From the NCBI GenBank assembly GCA_023395555.1, contig JAEWYQ010000073.1, positions 151,644-215,643 of the forward strand: 64,000 bases of DNA, in the 5' to 3' direction. Origin of the DNA: Bacillota bacterium (GTDB lineage Bacteria; Bacillota; Clostridia; Lachnospirales; Lachnospiraceae). Positions 1-9,444 of the stretch are shown in pieces (positions within the stretch are counted from its first letter, which is position 1; every line of letters starts with the position of its first letter). The notes beneath the pieces are model-generated. The model ran no database searches. It was not told the origin of the DNA and worked only from the letters and a program-made list of their open reading frames with translations. Position numbers and translations under genes: made by a program.

Positions 1-2083
1 ACTCCGCTGCCGCAGAAGCAATCCACTTGCTATAGTCCGCACTGAACAGCTCATCCGTTCTGGAGCCCACCAGCTCCTCCGGATTGCGGGCCACCCAGGA
101 GTACATGGGCGCCGCGCCGTATTCCAGGCATTTCAGCAGCATATCCTCCGGATTGCTGGAAAGGTTCGCCGCTCCCAGGGAATAGTTTGCATAGCCGTGA
201 AATACCATCTGATAAAAGGGAATGCTCACATCCTCGACGTCAAAACCGCTGCATTTTACCGGGGTGTTTAATATATGGTCCGCATACACGGCCGCATATT
301 CATTGGCTCCCGACAGCATGATATGCTCTGTCCGGCCCGAGGCTTCCTCCAGGATACCGGCTGCAATCCCGGGAACCCGGCTGCGGCTGGTGCCATTGGT
401 GGAAAGCTCTGAATAAGCCATGGTTCCTATGGATTCAAAGGCGACATTGGAAAATCCTTTTTCCTCAAAACTGTTCAAAAACTTGTCAAAGTATTCTGCC
501 CATTTTCTCGGCTTAATTAAATACCAGGGCTTATATCTTGAATCCTGGAGAGCCGAATCGAGGGAAAATTTATACTGTGCCTGGGGAGTGTTAGCCACCG
601 AACTCAGCACATCGTTATATTTGGATACCCCTTTGCCCGTCTTATAGACATTCATCAGCTCGGCGGCAAGGTACATGGAACCGCCGCTGCTGTTCAGCTT
701 TTCTTCCAGCTGCTTCAGGCTCCCAACGCTTCCCAGCTTCTTCTCCAGCCTGGCATTGGTCTGAATGGTCTTATAGTATCCGTCCTTCATCCAGTAATTA
801 TATTTCAGGACGATATTCCCTATCCCGGAGCTGTTTAATTCCTCTACCATCGCCTCCGCATCCTCTATCTTGGTCATGGGGATCAGAGTGTCCCTGGGTA
901 TGCCCAAAAAGGATTTGGTCTTGCGGATATATCCGTAAAGATCCAGATAGAAGGGAATGTCACCCTCCTGTGTTCTGGCGGTCAGCCCCGTTGTCTCCAG
1001 AAGATGCTCCCGGTAGACCTGGGCCATATGGCTGTACTCGGAATTCCCTTTCTCCAGGAAGCGGTACAGAACCTTGAAATTAGCTTCCGTGTCCGGCTTC
1101 TTTTCCGCAATCGCCGCTGTTTTCTCGTCCATTTCCTTCTGCATCAGGCGTACGGTTCCCACGGAACGGTAGTCATATGTGCTCCAAATATTATTGTAGC
1201 TGGTATAGATGCCTGCGGATCTGGCCTTAACCGTGCCTTTGGCCGCACCGTCGGTCAGAATAGCCAGGAAGCCGTCTTCATTGCATTTCTCCCCGAACAC
1301 GGGCAGATATACATTCTCTGTCAGGGTAAAGGAGGCGGTAATCGCTGTGGCGGCGCTTAAAAGCCGGTCATTCAGCCCGTTGTCAAAGCCGTACAGACTC
1401 ATGGAGAATTCCTTTGCCGTTCCCTTGCCGTTATTAAAATAAATCAATGCTCCGCTTCCGTCCGGTACCAGCAGATAACCTTCGTCTTCGCTTGTGCCTG
1501 CTCCGAAGAAAGGAAGCAGCTCGATATTGGTTAATTTATTAGTGCCTGTCTCCTGCACGCCTGCGGTCAGAATCTCCGCCGCCAGGTCTGTGTCCGTAAG
1601 AGAATACCGAACCGGAACAATTAGTTCCTCTTTTACGAAGTCATATTTAAAAATAATGCTGTCCCCATCGATACGGTACGTAAGCCCTGATTTTGATACC
1701 GCGCCCAGATAGCTGCTCACATTCATTACCACACCCGTATCCGTGGTGTAGGTCAGCAGAACCTGGGAAAACAGGGCCGCTTTATGGAACCCGCCGGCCA
1801 GGGTATCGCTTTCCTTATCCAGCGGATTGGAATACCAAGTCTTGCCGCTTCTCTTATCTAAGACCGCAATCTCGCCGTTTTTCAGATTTGCCGAAAGCTG
1901 CAGGTTGCCATTCTCCGCTATGGTCCGGAGCTCATCCGCGATTCCGGCCGCAAAGCCGGCCATAAGCTCCGTCTGCTCCGCCGAAGCAGGCTCCGGCACT
2001 GTCTCTTCCCGCGCGCATGCTGTTAACAGAACAAGGATCAGCAATAACGCTGCCATACCTGGCAATACAATTTTTTTCTTCAT
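1..2083 (-). CDS. DUF5696-type lipoprotein, 3' end beyond window
   Basis: About 694 residues are visible and the C-terminus lies beyond the window edge. The start is the ATG at 2083; the upstream ATG at 2087 is in another frame. The protein begins with a short basic stretch, a hydrophobic segment and a lipobox ending LLTAC, so it should be a lipid-anchored extracytoplasmic protein. The rest looks like a beta-rich region followed by a TIM-barrel-like part, as in the DUF5696 family that accompanies sugar ABC importers in Paenibacillus and Clostridia; this family call is from memory. It is the last visible gene of the leftward importer operon. Substrate and activity are unknown; a glycan-active or glycan-binding role is inferred from context. 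Confidence 0.7.
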   Translation of the reverse strand, partial: MKKKIVLPGMAALLLILVLLTACAREETVPEPASAEQTELMAGFAAGIADELRTIAENGNLQLSANLKNGEIAVLDKRSGKTWYSNPLDKESDTLAGGFHKAALFSQVLLTYTTDTGVVMNVSSYLGAVSKSGLTYRIDGDSIIFKYDFVKEELIVPVRYSLTDTDLAAEILTAGVQETGTNKLTNIELLPFFGAGTSEDEGYLLVPDGSGALIYFNNGKGTAKEFSMSLYGFDNGLNDRLLSAATAITASFTLTENVYLPVFGEKCNEDGFLAILTDGAAKGTVKARSAGIYTSYNNIWSTYDYRSVGTVRLMQKEMDEKTAAIAEKKPDTEANFKVLYRFLEKGNSEYSHMAQVYREHLLETTGLTARTQEGDIPFYLDLYGYIRKTKSFLGIPRDTLIPMTKIEDAEAMVEELNSSGIGNIVLKYNYWMKDGYYKTIQTNARLEKKLGSVGSLKQLEEKLNSSGGSMYLAAELMNVYKTGKGVSKYNDVLSSVANTPQAQYKFSLDSALQDSRYKPWYLIKPRKWAEYFDKFLNSFEEKGFSNVAFESIGTMAYSELSTNGTSRSRVPGIAAGILEEASGRTEHIMLSGANEYAAVYADHILNTPVKCSGFDVEDVSIPFYQMVFHGYANYSLGAANLSSNPEDMLLKCLEYGAAPMYSWVARNPEELVGSRTDELFSADYSKWIASAAAE

Positions 2084-2240
2084 GCATCCTCACATTCCGC
2101 CGCCCTGTGGCGGCTCAAAACCTGGAAGAAAGTCAGAATGGATTCCCACTGGAAGCCATTCTGGGTTTCTTCCTGCGTGAAACTTAGAAATTCTTAGTCT
2201 GCGTATTTTGCAGGCTTAGATTTTCTTTTCACGTTACTCT
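2084..2240 (-). other. structured spacer with several inverted repeats
   Basis: This 157-nt gap between the YIP1-like gene and the DUF5696 gene is packed with inverted repeats. They are 2099-2104/2109-2114 (perfect, 6 bp), 2124-2141/2156-2173 (18 bp, two mismatches), 2196-2202/2210-2216 (7 bp with one G-U) and 2176-2182/2227-2233 (7 bp). No T-tract gives an obvious terminator. It may adjust expression or RNA stability of the downstream lipoprotein gene. Confidence 0.55.
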
Positions 2241-2876
2241 CTATAACCGGAATACGACTTCACTAAATATGGTGTAGGCAAATATATACATCTGCTGCAT
2301 CAGGCTATATCCCAGCAGCATTAGGAACAGCATGATGAACACTCCCACCGCCGTAAGAAAAAGGTTGACAAAAACCTTTCCTATGGTGATCTGATGGACC
2401 TGATAGGACCCAAAGATCAGAAGAAGAAGGCTCCAGGCCAGCCCGATGAAGCGGAGCATGATCAGGAAGGGGGACATCTCTGCGGAGACAAAATTGCTGG
2501 CCACAATATAGATAAATTCCCATATGGTATATGGCAGGAGGGAATAACAGACCAGGATAAAAATATGCCTGAGCTTGCCTTCCGTAAACATTAAGGAGCT
2601 GACCGCCCAGTTGGAGATAAACCACAGCACCGTCCCGCCGACACTTACGGCAAAGATAGAGAAGATGGATATCCGGTCCGGATTATTCGTGTTGTAGATA
2701 AAACCAACCAATACGGCGTCAAATACATTGACCAGGAAGAAAAGAAACAGAATCAGAAAACAGGTGCGCAGGGAACCTGCATTCTCCCACTTCACCGCAT
2801 CGAATCCATTGACCGGGTGAAACATGGTGTAATAGCTTTGCCGAAAGCTCTTAGATAACCGATTCATGCGATTCAT
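2241..2876 (-). CDS. YIP1-family-like membrane protein
   Basis: A 211-residue integral membrane protein with about five hydrophobic segments (roughly 36-60, 72-92, 103-127, 134-156, 166-190) and a short basic N-terminus. The size and topology fit the YIP1 family, and YIP1-like proteins are known next to DUF5696 and NHL-repeat genes in Firmicutes sugar-transport operons. Its start codon overlaps the stop of the upstream NHL gene by 4 nt (ATGA), which implies translational coupling. No catalytic motif is visible. A role in the membrane assembly or function of the importer is inferred only from the conserved neighbourhood. Confidence 0.6.
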   Translation of the reverse strand: MNRMNRLSKSFRQSYYTMFHPVNGFDAVKWENAGSLRTCFLILFLFFLVNVFDAVLVGFIYNTNNPDRISIFSIFAVSVGGTVLWFISNWAVSSLMFTEGKLRHIFILVCYSLLPYTIWEFIYIVASNFVSAEMSPFLIMLRFIGLAWSLLLLIFGSYQVHQITIGKVFVNLFLTAVGVFIMLFLMLLGYSLMQQMYIFAYTIFSEVVFRL

Positions 2877-4324
2877 GCTTTTGCTCCTTTCCCTCTGCCG
2901 CGTTTTTTCAGATAATACTTTAATGCCTTCCAGGCTCCATAGACCACCAGGATTGCCGCGATGACCAGTCCGAAGTTGCTCCTCATTACCTCCAGCGAAT
3001 ACTCCTTATAGGCGGAGGAATAATTGGTGCGGTCATTGGCCAGCTTATAATAACTCATGGACACCTTATAGTTCTCCAGCTGGTACCATGCCCTGCCGAC
3101 GCCGGTGTAGGCCAGAAGGTAATTGGAATTCTGCCGGATTACCTCCTCCCAGGGTTCAATGCTTTCCTCATAGAGTCCTCTGTTATATAAGGAAATGGCG
3201 GTTCTTACCTTTTCACCGAAGCTGGTCAGGCTGAAGCGGGTAATGCTTCTCTTGTCCGCATCCAGAACATAGAGCCGGTCTCCCACTTCGATGATGGAGG
3301 AAGGCAGCTTAAACAGCCCCAGCTGTTCTCCGATGCCTCCGAAGGCAAACATCAATTGTCCGTTATTATCACTTTGATAGATTCTGCCGGTCTTGGCATC
3401 AAGGACGGTAATAATTCCTTCCTCATCCACCGTAATATCCGTGAAGGTTGCATTTTGATACCAGACAGGCTTTTTTAAGGTGTTGATATCCACACCCAAA
3501 GGGTTTAATTCCACAATCATTTTGCTGTTATTCTCTGAGGCGGCTGCGACAGCGTAGATGAAGCCGCTCTCCGCTATATAAATATTGCCGTATTCAATAG
3601 GGTTAAAGGATTGCATATTGCTGCTGGCCTTGTCACTTAAGATGGTCTTCCAGAACTTCATCATAATCCTTTTAAATGTCATTTCCACCTGATTGGCGCC
3701 GAAGTATTTGACGAAGGTTCCGTCGGGCCTCAAGTAGATCAATCCCTGGTAAACACCGACGCTCTGGATATAGATCTTTCCGTTTTCGTCCGCCACTACC
3801 TTGCTGGGCTTATACTCCATATTGGCATCAATCAGATTGGATTCCGGTTTTCCATACTTGCTTTGTATGACCCCGTCCTGACCGCAGATGATTACTTCTC
3901 CGTTGGCCTGGTCCGCAATATAGATGGTGCCTTCCGCTGTTACAAAGATGCCGGTGGGCTTTTGCAGCGGATAGGCCTCCCCCTGCCACTCCAGCTCATC
4001 AATGACTCTGAGCAGGGAAAATTCCTCATCCGTCACCGCAATCCTCTTATTGCCAGTATCCACAATATAGATCTCATGCCTTGCCTCACAGTAAAACATA
4101 TCCTGCGGATCTGCAAAATCACCGATGCCCATAGTCGTTCCCCGGATTGTTTTATCCGGAAGGTAACCATTGGGTGCAGGAGTGGCATTCCCCCATTTAT
4201 CATAAGTATAAGTCTGATATGGAACCTCATGGCCGATGCTCTCCGATGCCGACGCATAAGCTGCCGGTGTGATGCATCCAATTCCAAGGATCAATACTAT
4301 GATCACTGCTTTTTTCCAAATCAT
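2873..4324 (-). CDS. NHL-repeat and TPR extracytoplasmic protein, C-terminal TM anchor
   Basis: 483 residues. A signal peptide (about 1-27, ending AYASA) is followed by NHL/SMP-30-like beta-propeller repeats over about 55-380, with recurring segments such as PTGIFVTAEG, IYIADQANG and LYVLDADK. About 385-450 resembles tetratricopeptide repeats (YNRGLYEESIEPWEEVI, YLLAYTGVGRAWYQL). A single membrane helix near 455-475 and a basic tail follow, so the propeller should face outside. It overlaps the YIP1-like gene by 4 nt and follows the permease by 39 nt. Propellers of this kind bind ligands or proteins; here it may be an accessory receptor of the importer, which is inference. Confidence 0.7.
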   Translation of the reverse strand: MIWKKAVIIVLILGIGCITPAAYASASESIGHEVPYQTYTYDKWGNATPAPNGYLPDKTIRGTTMGIGDFADPQDMFYCEARHEIYIVDTGNKRIAVTDEEFSLLRVIDELEWQGEAYPLQKPTGIFVTAEGTIYIADQANGEVIICGQDGVIQSKYGKPESNLIDANMEYKPSKVVADENGKIYIQSVGVYQGLIYLRPDGTFVKYFGANQVEMTFKRIMMKFWKTILSDKASSNMQSFNPIEYGNIYIAESGFIYAVAAASENNSKMIVELNPLGVDINTLKKPVWYQNATFTDITVDEEGIITVLDAKTGRIYQSDNNGQLMFAFGGIGEQLGLFKLPSSIIEVGDRLYVLDADKRSITRFSLTSFGEKVRTAISLYNRGLYEESIEPWEEVIRQNSNYLLAYTGVGRAWYQLENYKVSMSYYKLANDRTNYSSAYKEYSLEVMRSNFGLVIAAILVVYGAWKALKYYLKKRGRGKGAKA

Positions 4325-4363
4325 AATTCCCGTCCCTCTTTCTTTTTATTTGCCGCCGCTGTC

Positions 4364-5260
4364 CTATCCCTTCAGACCGGTATGGGACATTGTTTCCATT
4401 ACCGAGGACTGGGAAACAATAAATACAAGAACAGGGGGTATCATCAGTATAACGGCCACCGCGGCTCCTGCTCCTGCCCTTGCTATGCCTGCGGAGGATA
4501 TGGATTGCAGCACCGCGGTCAGGGTTTTCATTTCCTCATTATAGATGTATTGAATATCCCCGGTATTCCAAAGGGAATTGAAGGTGAATATCGTCAGGGT
4601 CATCCATGCCGGCTTTACCAAAGGCATGATCAAGCGGAAGAAGATCCGGTAATCATTGGCTCCGTCCACCTTGGCCGCCTCCAGGATTTCATCCGGTATG
4701 GTCAGCATAAACTGGCGCATCAGGAACACGCCGAAGCTGCCCGCCAGAATGGGAAGTATGATGGACAGGTAGCTGTTCAGAAGCCCCATTCCGCTCATGA
4801 TGATATAAAGGGGAGTACGGGTTACCTCCGGGCGGAAGAGAATGGCCAGCACCAGTATCTGATAATAAAATCCGATCCATTTGGATTTCTTCTTCGCCAG
4901 CGGAAAGGCCGCCATGGAAGCGATCAGGATATATAACGCGGTTCCTGCCACCGATACAAACAGGCTGTTAAATAAGGACCGTTCAAAGGGCACCCAGGTC
5001 TCCTGCGTAATCTCTATCATGTCGATAAAGTTGGCGATTGTGGGATGCTGCACCCAGAACCTGGGCGGATAAATAAATATCTCGTTCACCGGTTTAAAAG
5101 CGGTTACAATGGCATATACAATCGGAAGCAGCATAAAAGCTCCAAGCAGGGCCAATATCAGGAAGATCGTTACGGTTCCGCCCACCGAGCGGTTCAAGCT
5201 CTTCCTCTTCGGCTTTTTGTACCCCTTCCTTTTTATAAAACCGATTTCTGCTGTGTTCAT
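4364..5260 (-). CDS. carbohydrate ABC transporter permease (UgpE/LacG type)
   Basis: 298 residues from the ATG at 5260. An earlier in-frame ATG at 5284 has no ribosome site, whereas GGGGAG lies 8 nt before 5260. About six membrane helices are present, and the cytoplasmic EAA loop, EAAKVDGANDYRIFFRLIMP, is the docking site for the ATPase. With the upstream permease it should form the heterodimeric channel of a CUT1 sugar importer. No ATPase gene is present in the operon; such importers commonly share a housekeeping MsmX-type ATPase. The C-terminus carries a run of A/G-rich helix ending in GLKG. Confidence 0.88.
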   Translation of the reverse strand: MNTAEIGFIKRKGYKKPKRKSLNRSVGGTVTIFLILALLGAFMLLPIVYAIVTAFKPVNEIFIYPPRFWVQHPTIANFIDMIEITQETWVPFERSLFNSLFVSVAGTALYILIASMAAFPLAKKKSKWIGFYYQILVLAILFRPEVTRTPLYIIMSGMGLLNSYLSIILPILAGSFGVFLMRQFMLTIPDEILEAAKVDGANDYRIFFRLIMPLVKPAWMTLTIFTFNSLWNTGDIQYIYNEEMKTLTAVLQSISSAGIARAGAGAAVAVILMIPPVLVFIVSQSSVMETMSHTGLKG

Positions 5261-5274
5261 TCCATTTCTCCCCT

Positions 5275-6264
5275 CTATAACCATTTTGACAGTGTCTTAT
5301 TGATGACATTCCAGAGTATCAGCATTAATGCAAAGAGAAAGACTGCCACTGCCGAGGCATAGCCCATTTCAAAACGTACCCCGCCGATGTCCAGGATGTG
5401 CAGGACCAGGGTATGAGCCGCATAATCCGTGCTGGGGAACCCGGTCAGGTTCATGCTCTCATAGCCTACGGCAAAGGAGGTGGAGATGGTGATAACGGCA
5501 CCGAAGAGAAGCTGGGGAACCATCTGGGGCAGGGTGACATACCAAAGCTCTGCAAAACGGTTCTTAATGCCGTCTACGGCGGCGGCTTCATACAGGGTGC
5601 GGTCCATGGACTGCAGTCCCGCCACAAAGGATAGGAAGCCGGTTCCCATACTCAGCCAGAGGATTACTACAATTACCACACCCATCATATATTTGGTGTC
5701 CGTCAGCCACATGACCGGATCCTTTATGATACCGGTCCGGATCAGCGTGCTGTTGAGAAAGCCGTAGGAGTCACCGCTGAAGATATAGGTCCATACAAAA
5801 TATACATTTCCGGCAAGGGAGGGAAGATAAAAGACCAGGGTCAGTACCGTCCGGAGCCCCCTCCTGAATTCGTTGATCAGCCAGGCCACCATAAAGCTTA
5901 TTATGTAACTGATGGGTCCGGTAATAATAGCAAAAATCGCTGTATTACGGAGGCTGATGAGGAAAACGTCATCATCAAAAAACATTCTGACATAGTTGTC
6001 CAGCCCGACAAAGCTGGGGAACTCCACCATATTAAAATAGGTAAAGCTCAGCATAATCGCCGACAGGATCGGCAGGATGGTAAATAGAAAGAATAGCAGG
6101 GTAAATGGTGCCAGAAATACGGGAGTGCTGTGATTCTGAGCCCAGCCCCATGCTCTTTTTCCTTTATTCCGAGCCCAGCTCCACACTCCTTTTTCTATAT
6201 TCCGGCCGCCCTGGATATTCTCCTTACTCCCGTTGCTTCCGGGGTCTTCTATATGCTTCTTCAT
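5275..6264 (-). CDS. sugar ABC transporter permease (UgpA/LacF type)
   Basis: 329 residues from the ATG at 6264, chosen because AGGAG lies 8 nt upstream; an in-frame ATG at 6285 lacks a ribosome site. The first 55 residues are a hydrophilic cytoplasmic tail rich in W, K and G, longer than usual for the family. Six or more membrane helices follow, with the EAA loop EAAAVDGIKNRFAELWYVTLP. It pairs with the downstream permease, whose start is 14 nt beyond this stop. It is separated from the binding-protein gene by a strong hairpin (6348-6384), which may keep permease expression below that of the binding protein. Confidence 0.88.
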   Translation of the reverse strand: MKKHIEDPGSNGSKENIQGGRNIEKGVWSWARNKGKRAWGWAQNHSTPVFLAPFTLLFFLFTILPILSAIMLSFTYFNMVEFPSFVGLDNYVRMFFDDDVFLISLRNTAIFAIITGPISYIISFMVAWLINEFRRGLRTVLTLVFYLPSLAGNVYFVWTYIFSGDSYGFLNSTLIRTGIIKDPVMWLTDTKYMMGVVIVVILWLSMGTGFLSFVAGLQSMDRTLYEAAAVDGIKNRFAELWYVTLPQMVPQLLFGAVITISTSFAVGYESMNLTGFPSTDYAAHTLVLHILDIGGVRFEMGYASAVAVFLFALMLILWNVINKTLSKWL

Positions 6265-6347
6265 CCGTCTTCTCCTCTCAATCATGCATCAATATATCGG
6301 GCATTCACAATCCGCAAACGGTTTTCGGCCGTTTACTTCTTGCTCAT

Positions 6348-6384
6348 GAATATTAAAAAGCTGTTTTGCAGCTTTTTAATATTC
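6348..6384 (-). other. perfect 16-bp hairpin after the binding-protein gene
   Basis: Perfect inverted repeat, arms 6348-6363 and 6369-6384 with a 5-nt loop, overlapping the TAA stop of the binding-protein gene. No T-tract follows in the direction of transcription, so it is better read as an RNA-stabilising or partial-attenuation hairpin than as a full terminator. A smaller hairpin (6316-6321/6329-6334) follows it. Confidence 0.75.
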
Positions 6385-9330
6385 AAACTCCTTCTGCTTG
6401 CGGGCAATTTCTTTATTAATTTCGATATTATATTTATATAGGGTCTCACGCTCATTCTTCTTATCGTAGACTACGGATTTAAAGGCAAAGGCAACATTAC
6501 GGGAGATATAATAGCTTCCCGGTATCTGGGGGATCTCCGTAACATGCTTCCACTGCTCCATCAGGCTTTCCGACTGCTGCTTCGTCCAGGGCAGCTTCTG
6601 GAAGGCATCCACATTAGCCGTAGGATATCTGGCTCCGGGGCCCATATTCTGTTCCAGCTCCACGCCGAAGCGGCTCTGAGCCTCGCTGCTGACCCACCAT
6701 TTCAGGAATTCGTAGGCCTGCTCCGGGTTCTTGGCATCTGCCAGAAGAATTGCCGCCGTGCCGTTGGAGGTCTCGGAGCGGTCAATGCTCTGATCTTCCT
6801 GAACGGTGCCTGGCACGGGAGCAATGTCCCACAGGTTCTTCAGCTCCGGTGCCGCCGCGGACAGATAATTCACATTGGTGTAAGGCATGATGCCCATGGG
6901 CATCTCTCCGTTGCGGAAACGGTTGAAGAAGTCGAACACCAGGGGCAGACTGTATTTGGAATACAATCCCGTCCAGTTCCGGAAAGCCGTCAGCGCCGTT
7001 CCCGTATCAAAGGTGGTTCTGGTGAGATCATCTGTATAAAACTGTCCGCCGTTCTGGTACAGAAACATTTCAAAGGTCCGCTGGGATTCCGGAACGCCCA
7101 CCAGATAATTTTCATCCATCAGGGCCGGGATCAGCGCATAAAACTCCTCCCAGGTCTGGGGCGGTTCAAAGCCCAGCTCCGCAAAGATATCCGTCCGGTA
7201 GAACAGCATGTCAAAGCTCTGGGTCTCCGGCAGCGCGTAATATTTCCCCTTGTATTGATAAGGGATCATTGCCGAGGGCATGAACTGGGTGGTTACTTCC
7301 TCAAAATCCTCAAAGGAAGACAAATCATACAGCGCCCCTCTCATTGCCAGATTGACCGGTGTTTCCTTGGAGACGAACAACGCCACATCAGGCCCCTTGC
7401 CCGCCAGTACCGCCTGGGTCAGAGTGGAAGAGCTGTTGACCAGACTCACCTTCACCGGTATCTTTTTCTCAGGGATGAACATATCATCCACCATCCGCTT
7501 TAACAGTGTGGCCTGATCCCGGCCGGCGGACACGCCGGTAGCCTGCAGATCCGAGGTGCTGATCCATACCTCCAGCGCCTCCTGCTCCTGATCCGTGTCC
7601 GCAGTGCCTGCTATGTCATTATAATTATTGAAGAAGGAATAAACAAACATACAGGAACGGTACCAGAGCTGCTGAAACAAATTGGCTTTGATCTTCGGCT
7701 CTTTGCTGTCCGGGGAATATACCGTAAAGTAATCCAGCTCCAGGGGCTGCAAACGCATCTCGATGGTCCAGGTGGTAAGACTGCTGATATTATTCCGGTA
7801 GGTTTCAATCCGGTTTGCTATCTTGCCCGGCTTTTTGATAAATTGCCCCAGCAAAGCCACCGCTTCCTGGAGAATGGAAGCACTGGAAATATCCATCTCA
7901 TCCATTGCTTCTATCTCTGCCAGAACTCCCTCCAGATCGGCTTTTACCTCAGCAAAGCCTTCCATCAGGCCGGGTATCTTCTGATCCAGGAGGAAATCCC
8001 GCTCCGCGTCAATGGTGATCCTGGCTTCATCCGCATTGATGCCTGTGATCTTTACAATTTCCCGGTACCACTTATTTAATTTCGTTACATCCTCATCCAC
8101 ACGACGGAGCAGATCTGCAACACCGCCCACGGTCACTCCCAGCCTCAAGGTGTGCTTTCCCTGGGAAAGGTATATCTTATAGGGTTCCCCTTTTGCATCC
8201 TCCAGCGTCTTGATGTACCAGGAATTCTTATTCCCAAATTTTAAATCCTTCATTTCTTCAAACAACGCCTTGCCGTCAATCATCATTTCACGGGCGCTGT
8301 ACATTCCCCGCTTTATGTTCTGCTTGGCCTTAAAGGAGAAATAATAATAGCCGTCCTGGGGAACTTCAAATTCCCAGGTGATATATTCCCCTGCCGAATC
8401 CCAGGTATTCTCACCGATGGTGTTGTATAAGAGGGCATAGGGATCCGAAGGAAGATTCGTCACACTGCTGTTATCAAAAGTAGGAAATAAGGTATTGCTG
8501 GATTTTAAATAGCTCTTCTCCGCCTGGAACATCTGGGAGAAGCCTTTGGTATCCTCCGCTCCCTGCTGATCCCACTGACGCTTTACCTCCTCATAGGGAG
8601 CCGTCTTCTCCGAGCGGCAGAACCGGAGGGTATCGATCGCCAGCGCCTCCATCTGAAGCTCCAGGGATATGGTGTGGGTTCCCTTACTCAGATAGAATTC
8701 CAGCTGTCCGTTGTACTGGCCGTCCTTGTCAATCAGTCCGTGACTCTGCCATTCAAAAACCTCGTTCACCTTGGGGCGGATCTCATTGCCTTTTACATCC
8801 TGTTTAAATTCCCAGTCCCGGTACCCCTGGTAGGTCTCATCCAGAAAGAGTCTGGGTAGGGTAATCGTTTTCGCATTCCGGAAAGGAAATTTTCCGTCAA
8901 TGCGGATTCCCATCTGTATATCAGCACTCTTTAATTCAATGGGACAGTAATCAAAATATAGATGATAAAGGCCCTCTTCCTCTGCCTCAAACTCCCATGT
9001 CACACTGCCCTCCTGGGAATCCCAATAAAGCACATCGTCCCTTCCCATATAAGAGAGAACCTTGGCCCCCGCATTCTCCTGTGTCAGGTAACCGCTTCCT
9101 TTGATCTCAATCACCCGGTCCGGCCTGGAAGCTGCGCCATGCTCTGCCAGATAGCTGTCATAGGAAATATCCCCCTCATATTCTCCGCCCGCCTCATACA
9201 GGGTAATCTCCTGCGGATTATCTGCCGCGTCTCCCTGTTGGGGTGCCGCTGCCGCAAAAAGATGTCCGGGAGTCGCCGCCAGCATAACGGAAGCAGTAAG
9301 TATTGCAATCAGATTTTTGAATTTTTTCAT
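6376..9330 (-). CDS. large extracellular solute-binding protein with N-terminal carbohydrate-binding-like region
   Basis: 984 residues from the ATG at 9330 (AAGG 8-9 nt upstream; the ATG at 9366 has no ribosome site). The signal peptide ends about HLFAAAA and has no lipobox cysteine. About 40-240 and 320-430 are beta-rich stretches with repeated features (VTWEFEAEEEGLYHLYFDY, ITWEFEVPQDGYYYFSFKA, GTHTISLEL, GKHTLRLGV), which suggest two galactose-binding or CBM-like folds. About 430-550 is helical. About 590-980 is a family-1 type ABC binding domain (GKGPDVALFV, YYALPETQSFDMLFYR, PPQTWEEFYAL). That is roughly twice the usual length. It is first in the importer operon, followed by a stabilising hairpin. 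A complex oligosaccharide ligand is inferred. Confidence 0.82.
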   Translation of the reverse strand: MKKFKNLIAILTASVMLAATPGHLFAAAAPQQGDAADNPQEITLYEAGGEYEGDISYDSYLAEHGAASRPDRVIEIKGSGYLTQENAGAKVLSYMGRDDVLYWDSQEGSVTWEFEAEEEGLYHLYFDYCPIELKSADIQMGIRIDGKFPFRNAKTITLPRLFLDETYQGYRDWEFKQDVKGNEIRPKVNEVFEWQSHGLIDKDGQYNGQLEFYLSKGTHTISLELQMEALAIDTLRFCRSEKTAPYEEVKRQWDQQGAEDTKGFSQMFQAEKSYLKSSNTLFPTFDNSSVTNLPSDPYALLYNTIGENTWDSAGEYITWEFEVPQDGYYYFSFKAKQNIKRGMYSAREMMIDGKALFEEMKDLKFGNKNSWYIKTLEDAKGEPYKIYLSQGKHTLRLGVTVGGVADLLRRVDEDVTKLNKWYREIVKITGINADEARITIDAERDFLLDQKIPGLMEGFAEVKADLEGVLAEIEAMDEMDISSASILQEAVALLGQFIKKPGKIANRIETYRNNISSLTTWTIEMRLQPLELDYFTVYSPDSKEPKIKANLFQQLWYRSCMFVYSFFNNYNDIAGTADTDQEQEALEVWISTSDLQATGVSAGRDQATLLKRMVDDMFIPEKKIPVKVSLVNSSSTLTQAVLAGKGPDVALFVSKETPVNLAMRGALYDLSSFEDFEEVTTQFMPSAMIPYQYKGKYYALPETQSFDMLFYRTDIFAELGFEPPQTWEEFYALIPALMDENYLVGVPESQRTFEMFLYQNGGQFYTDDLTRTTFDTGTALTAFRNWTGLYSKYSLPLVFDFFNRFRNGEMPMGIMPYTNVNYLSAAAPELKNLWDIAPVPGTVQEDQSIDRSETSNGTAAILLADAKNPEQAYEFLKWWVSSEAQSRFGVELEQNMGPGARYPTANVDAFQKLPWTKQQSESLMEQWKHVTEIPQIPGSYYISRNVAFAFKSVVYDKKNERETLYKYNIEINKEIARKQKEFEY

Positions 9331-9423
9331 AACCAGACCTTGCCTTTCTATGTTCCTCTTCATCAAATTCTAAACCGCATGTCTTTCTTTCAGGGATGCC
9401 GCCCATCTGCTTTAATAATCAAG

Positions 9424-9438
9424 GGTAAACGTTTTCAT
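9424..9438 (-). promoter_or_regulatory. cre-like catabolite control site
   Basis: Read on the minus strand, ATGAAAACGTTTACC matches the known cre consensus WTGNAANCGNWNNCW at every defined position except the last. It lies just downstream of the -10 of the importer promoter, where CcpA binding would block transcription. Confidence 0.6.
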
Positions 9439-9444
9439 ATCTAT

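Noticed and set aside
3863-4936. 357-codon plus-strand open frame
   Set aside because: It lies antisense across the NHL-repeat gene and a permease gene, has no ribosome site and no recognisable domain; composition is that of a reverse-frame shadow.
6544-7503. 319-codon plus-strand open frame
   Set aside because: Antisense to the binding-protein domain, rich in His, Arg and Gln as expected for a shadow frame, with no start signals.
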